Part shown: piece by piece, positions 59,388 through 64,000 of the stretch
Numbering within the stretch: position 1 is the first letter of the stretch
Layout of the letters: every line of letters starts with the position of its first letter
From: Artemisia argyi
Taxonomy: Eukaryota > Streptophyta > Magnoliopsida > Asterales > Asteraceae
Reading direction: 5' to 3'
Assembly (NCBI GenBank): GCA_030686995.1
Contig: CM060686.1
Coordinates: 74,227,757-74,291,756 of the forward strand
DNA: 64,000 bases
Program-made: the position numbers and the translations under genes
The notes under the pieces: model-generated
Databases searched by the model: none
The model's input: the letters and a program-made list of their open reading frames with translations, nothing else
What the model was told of the DNA's origin: nothing

Positions 59388-60834
59388 ACTCCGGAGGAGT
59401 CATGATATGATGAGTGAGTTCACCGGAGAACTCCTCATGAAGAGAATTATTCACAAGATGTGAATCTGTGAATTCATGTTCCGGAATAGACTCATCACAA
59501 TCCTCGTTCTGAATATCAAAGAGTGGATTATCAGAAATCAAAGTGAATTCAGAATCGAATTCAAATAGAGGATTGGTGAGAGTAGTATTGAATGTTTCGG
59601 GAACAAAGAGATTAACATTCTCTATTGGACTGTCGGGATCATAAATGAGTGGTGGATCATGATATAGGAGACTTTCAATTTCTCCCAGATCGGCTTCGAA
59701 ATCAAGGAGACCATCACCAGTTTCCAATGAAAGTGGATTGATGTGAGTAAGTTCATCGGCGAACTCCTCAAGAAGAGGATCAACATCAGACTGAGGGAGT
59801 AATGCCTCGATATACTCAATGTCTCCATGAGATGTACAATCATCATTAAAATCTGAGAAAGTCTCAAAATGATCGTTTAAACACTCAAGAGGGGAAGGAA
59901 TATCACACATATGCTCAAGAGTTCCCTGTGACTCTCTTGGGATTGGGACAAGGATCTCAACACTAGACTTTATTAATTCGTCCAATTCCTTATTAGGAAC
60001 AGTGTCAAGATGCTCATCCCCCATGCTCAAAGAGTGAGTGGGAACCTCGGGTGTGATAGCAGTTGTTTGAGATGGAATCTCAACTGCTGGGATATCAACT
60101 GATGAACTTGATGGATCTTTATAGAATTGAAGGATATCAAGTGTATCTTCATCATCACTATCATCAGGAATAAAATGGAACAAAGAGCTAGATTTGGCTG
60201 CTTTTTCTCTTGCAATGGATTCCCTCACGGATTTTTCATAGGCATCTTGGGAATTTATTCTAGCAGCCTGCTCTTCAGCCAGCAATTCTTCCATGGATTT
60301 TTGATGAGTATGTCTTTGGGCAAAGTCTTTAACTAAACCCTTAAGCTCATCAACGATTTTCATCATATTTTGCTTTTCTGGAAGAAGTGCTTGATTCATA
60401 TCGTACTGTGGAGGTTGGTCGTAATAAGGTGTGTCAAAATTGTCACAAGGATATGGATTCCCTATTTGACAATCTGAGCTGAAGTGTGGACCTCCACAGT
60501 AATCACAACAGTAAAACTGTTGAGGCTGTGAGTCGTATGTGCTAGAGTCATAATCGTTATCGGGAAACTTCTCATAGACAAGCGTGTTTCCCGATTGACA
60601 ATCAGAATTGTAGTGTGAACCACCACAGTACTCACAATAGTAAAACTGCTGAGAATCATGGTGTGGTAGCTGGTGGAATAAATCAGTCGTGTCATGGTAG
60701 GAATAGGGATCTTGGTTATAGACAGACTCGTTTCCTGACTCTACCATGCCACAACTAGGGCAATTGCCACCATTATGAGGATTACCACACCATTGGCAAA
60801 CCAGAAAGTGTGGATGAGACATAGAAAGAATCAA
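59299..60834 (-). CDS. Athila-derived zinc-knuckle protein, 511 aa
   Basis: This is an open frame from ATG 60834 (MILSMSHPHFLVCQWCGNPH; the second Met, MSHPHF, is the more likely start) to 59299. Residues 1-130 carry three knuckle-like modules: CQWCGNPHNGGNCPSC, CEYCGGSHYNSDC and CDYCGGPHFSSDC. A helical stretch (about 150-215) and a long acidic region with IKSSVEILVPIPRESQG and SDFNDDCTS-type phrases follow. There is no protease or RT. From memory, proteins of this layout are abundant in Anthemideae genomes, carried by pol-less Athila relatives. The role is unknown; nucleic-acid binding is suggested by the knuckles. It is probably missing its C-terminal part through a frameshift. Confidence 0.72.
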   Translation of the reverse strand: MILSMSHPHFLVCQWCGNPHNGGNCPSCGMVESGNESVYNQDPYSYHDTTDLFHQLPHHDSQQFYYCEYCGGSHYNSDCQSGNTLVYEKFPDNDYDSSTYDSQPQQFYCCDYCGGPHFSSDCQIGNPYPCDNFDTPYYDQPPQYDMNQALLPEKQNMMKIVDELKGLVKDFAQRHTHQKSMEELLAEEQAARINSQDAYEKSVRESIAREKAAKSSSLFHFIPDDSDDEDTLDILQFYKDPSSSSVDIPAVEIPSQTTAITPEVPTHSLSMGDEHLDTVPNKELDELIKSSVEILVPIPRESQGTLEHMCDIPSPLECLNDHFETFSDFNDDCTSHGDIEYIEALLPQSDVDPLLEEFADELTHINPLSLETGDGLLDFEADLGEIESLLYHDPPLIYDPDSPIENVNLFVPETFNTTLTNPLFEFDSEFTLISDNPLFDIQNEDCDESIPEHEFTDSHLVNNSLHEEFSGELTHHIMTPPEFDSPGGDAINHEDLANSHPPSRDVIELNL

Positions 60835-61046
60835 AGGTGTATAGAGGGGTAGGGATGAAGAATCAAAGATGTGAGAGGGTAAAGGTGAATATTTTTGGGA
60901 TTTTGGATAAACATTTTGTACAAATGATAAAGAAAACGGTTTTGTTTTTATAATAAGAAAATATGAACAAAGGATGGATAAATGTACAATGGAACGAATT
61001 CCATAATCACTAATCAGAAAAAGCGTTTAGAATAGCGCGCACACCT
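60835..61046 (-). other. 5' leader of the Athila-like element
   Basis: AT-rich leader between the PBS and the ORF; no other feature seen. Confidence 0.5.
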
Positions 61047-61063
61047 CCCCGGCAGCGGCGCCA
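61047..61063 (-). other. Primer binding site (Athila-type)
   Basis: On the reverse strand TGGCGCCGCTGCCGGGG follows the LTR end (61069) by five bases. It is one base from the TGGCGCCGTTGCCGGGG form common in Athila elements (tRNA-Asp type). Confidence 0.85.
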
Positions 61064-61068
61064 AAATT

Positions 61069-64000
61069 TGATTGGTCCCGAACGGTCAACCTAATTTGAC
61101 CAAGGGATGGTTAACCAATTCAAACGTCTCAGACCAAATCTCCGCGGAAGTATAGTGGTTCCCCGGGTCGTTATGTCCCGACGAGGTGTGGATTGTAATC
61201 AAAACGGGTTTGTGATCGGGTGAATTTGGACAGAAAGGGTTTGTGAATGATTACACTACGAGATGAGGAATGAAAATAACTTAGAAATACTATATTAACA
61301 TTTACTGATGATCAGATAACCTAAAAACGTGAGCTAAGTCTAAAAAACGCGTCCGTTTGATTTAAAGTTACGTTAGCGTACGAAATAAAACGCGAGTTTT
61401 AGTGAAATAAAATACCTACGAATATGAAAATTATATTTTTACAATCCTAATAATAAAAGAAAATTTTTAGAAAAAGAAAAATAATTTTTACACTATTTAA
61501 TTACTAATTAATAATATTTAAAATATACTAATTATGAATTTAAGCTAGAAAAATGAAAATTTAATTCTAAAAATTCTTAAATAATATAAAAGTAATTTTA
61601 AAACTAAAAATATATTTTTCCTACTTTTTCTCTATTTATTATTAATTAACTACTATTTATTAATTAACTAAAATTAAGAAAAATAGACAATGAATAGTGA
61701 AAATTATGAAAAAATTCCTAAAATTATTTGATGATATATAAAACCTAGGAAAAATATAAAAAAGTACTATTGTTAATTAAAAATTAATAAACCTAATTAA
61801 TTATCTAATATTACTTAATTATTAATAAATAATACTAATTATAATAAATACTAAATAAAAGGATAAAAATCTAGAAAAATTCCTACAAATACTTAAATAT
61901 ACTAGTAATTTAAGAAAAATATAAAAACAAATAAGTACTTTACAAAAATTTAAAAAGAAAAATTAAAAAGCTAAATTATATTAAATGGAAGCTATCACTA
62001 AAAATTAAATTGATGATTTTTGGATTTTTCTTTTACAAATCTTAAACACTACTGATTACAATAACTTTTTACAAAGACACCTTTTTTATATTTACAAAAT
62101 AAGCACTATGGAGGTGTAAAAGCTCAACAGCTGAACTTAGAGGCTTGAAATGGACCTTTAAGCTTGGAAAAGCTTTCACAAGAGCTACTACTGAGCACCT
62201 AAGGATTTATTAAGCTACACATGACTTAATGACAATGGATATCAGCTGGAATGATATGAAAGAACAATGAATAAGCCAAAAATGGGCATAAGCAATCCCA
62301 AATCCCACAGTGAACCAAATAGGCCTGCAGGCCTTGATTAAGCTAGGGGCAAGGGCTGATAATCCAAAAATGAGCTTGGAAATGACAAGCCAGCACTGCG
62401 GGCTTTTCAAAGAAGCCACAAACTCTGGCTTAGCTTCACTATGGTGCAAGAAAAGAGCTCAAGAGATGAGCTTGGTAACCACTAGTCCTCTAAAACAAAT
62501 AGTCAATCAGTTAAGCCAAAAGCTAAACCAATAAGCTCACACAACCTAGAAACTATGGTAGACCAGCTTATATGACCTCAAAAAGAATTAAAGTAAGCTA
62601 GGTTTAGACAATGCAAAAGCTTATGCAAGCTAAAACTCTCAACAGTGAGAGTGTTTCATAAGCTGAAAATGAGAAGCAGGAACAATCAGTGAAGCAAATA
62701 AGCAAATAAGCAAATATCAAGGAGCAAGTTAGCAAGCTACACATTAAGCACATACAAACAACTCAACAACAACAATTAACAAACTAAGATTCAACAGGAA
62801 CAATAAATGAACAAGCTCAAATGCCACTGATGCACACTCAGAAACTAAGGTCCAAGAAGCAATTTAGAGGGCACAATAAGCTGAGCAGATAAGCAACTAA
62901 GAACAAAATAAGAATATAAATGACAAGAAGATCTAAGTGGCATTCAAAAGAAACAAGAATCAAACTGGATGATCCACAATTGGTCAATATATGGGCCTAG
63001 GAATAATGGATCAAAACTGAAGGCTGGGTACAGGGGAGATAGCTCCCCCTGCAGGTCTGTTTAGGGAATTGTGGAGCCCACACAAAAAATCGTAAAAATC
63101 CAATGACTGTGGGATTCAAAAGTTGAGGGGGGAGACTCTTTCCTGTAAAAATTTTAGATCCTCACTCTAACTACAAAAATCACCAAAATTCCTGGAAGTT
63201 TTGGAAATTTTTACAAAGAGTAAATTTTGACTTTCTCAATTTCTCATCCAATTTGACTTTTATAAGATTCCAGTGATCAAACCTTGTTGAGATTATTGTT
63301 TTAAGTTGAATTAAGGTTAGAATAACCTAGGATAATCACTTTTGAACCTTAGTGAGTGAGTTGCAGCCCGCACACCCTAACAGTTAACTTTAAGATTGAG
63401 ATTGAAGGTAAACTTGACTTTTTGCTGTAAAACCTACTTGTTTGACAACTAGAATAGTCTAATGGTACCTAAGGAAACATGTCTCATAAACTCCTAATAA
63501 CAAAGATCAACCAGATCTCAGCTAGAAGTCCTAAACCAAACACCCCTTTATCTAGTTGGGTTCAAGTTTTTACCAAGCAAATGAGTGAACTACTAAAACT
63601 TACTAACTAATTAACCTAAAGGATGATCAAACAAGCTCAAATAAACAGATAACAACAATTATAAACATCAAACACCAACTAATCCAAATTATGATAAAAT
63701 CAAATGACAAAACCTACTTGACTTTCATGCTGTGAAATCTGAGATCCAAGGAACCAAAAGAACAACCTAATGTCCCCCACGGGACTCTAAACCATTTCCA
63801 TAACCATCTACTGCTTCTTCTTCAATCTTCAATTCCCTATTTTCTGAATTTCAGCAATCTTTCTATTTTCTTTTTCTTTCCTGTTTTCTTATTTCCTTTT
63901 TTTTTATTCACAACAACTCAAGAGCATTTCAAAGACAATTTCTTACCAAATTTAACAACATTCAAAGTAAATATAAGAAATCAAGAATTTGAAGTGAAAT
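61069..64000 (-). repeat. 5' LTR of the Athila-like element, partial
   Basis: It starts on + with TGATTGGTCCCGAACGG and is colinear with 53005-55811 from 61108 onwards. The extra first 39 bp are absent from the left LTR. The LTR continues beyond the window. Confidence 0.85.

Larger units (their letters stand above)
53005..64000 (-). mobile_element. Non-autonomous Athila-like LTR element, partial
   Basis: Left LTR 53005-58122, interior 58123-61068, right LTR from 61069 to beyond the window. On the reverse strand the right copy is the 5' LTR, followed by a PBS and a gag-region ORF but no pol, then a polypurine tract and the 3' LTR. The interior is only 2.9 kb against about 3.9 kb per LTR. The LTR copies are very similar, with small indels such as a ~30-bp insertion in the right copy near 61685. 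Confidence 0.82.

Overview
This window is plant nuclear DNA made almost entirely of nested transposable elements, with one host gene that looks complete. The strongest taxonomic clue is the reverse-strand ORF at 59299-60834. Its repeated CxYCGGxHxxSDCQ modules and KSSVEILVPIP-like segment are, from memory, typical of Athila-derived proteins in Asteraceae genomes, especially Anthemideae such as Tanacetum, Artemisia and Chrysanthemum. The non-LTR family at 47-53 kb points the same way. No database was searched.

Left part (1-29.4 kb). One end of a CACTA transposon (1-1383) sits in the 3' non-coding tail of a Sirevirus-like Copia element. The 3' LTR of that Copia element runs 18173-27620. Its tail is split by a Tekay-like solo LTR (4361-16879), which is itself split by a decayed Tat-lineage Ty3/gypsy element (6463-15884). 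The Tat element carries gag, protease, RT, two RNase H domains, integrase and an antisense ORF. The Sirevirus 3' LTR is split by a reverse-strand Copia-type element (18715-26456) with 333-bp LTRs, an iMet-type PBS and one long coiled-coil ORF but no pol. The Sirevirus had inserted into a PIF/Harbinger transposase gene (27621-29392). A hAT MITE later landed inside the Harbinger terminal repeat.

Middle (29.4-39.7 kb). A seven-exon, 471-codon plastid beta-ketoacyl-ACP synthase I-like gene lies on the reverse strand (29783-35474). Every junction keeps frame and the Cys-His-His catalytic residues are present, but several otherwise invariant positions differ. Its 3.7-kb second intron holds a SINE, microsatellites, a MITE and a poly-G higher-order tandem array. 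Upstream of the gene is a Helitron 3' terminus (36747-36776), followed by apparent gene fragments including an Alfin-like one.

Right part (39.7-64 kb). A second Sirevirus 3' end (LTR 39659-41454 and tail to about 44549) lies in inverted orientation to the first. It provides the empty sites for most of the insertions on the left. Next comes a 1.2-kb imperfect palindrome built of AACGTAAAA/TTTTACGTT units. Two head-to-tail copies of a non-LTR retrotransposon follow (47300-50543 and 50544-53004), bounded by (AAT)n. They encode N-terminal zinc fingers, RT and, in copy 1, a CCHC motif followed by a restriction-like-endonuclease-type block. Copy 2 is cut by a non-autonomous Athila-like element on the reverse strand (53005 to past 64000) with roughly 3.9-kb LTRs, and one of those LTRs contains a solo LTR of another family.

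The most unusual points are: the non-LTR family with its microsatellite-bounded tandem arrangement; two unrelated LTR families that each carry clusters of short palindrome-like motifs; the pol-less coiled-coil Copia element; and the divergent KAS I paralogue held between two convergent Sirevirus ends.
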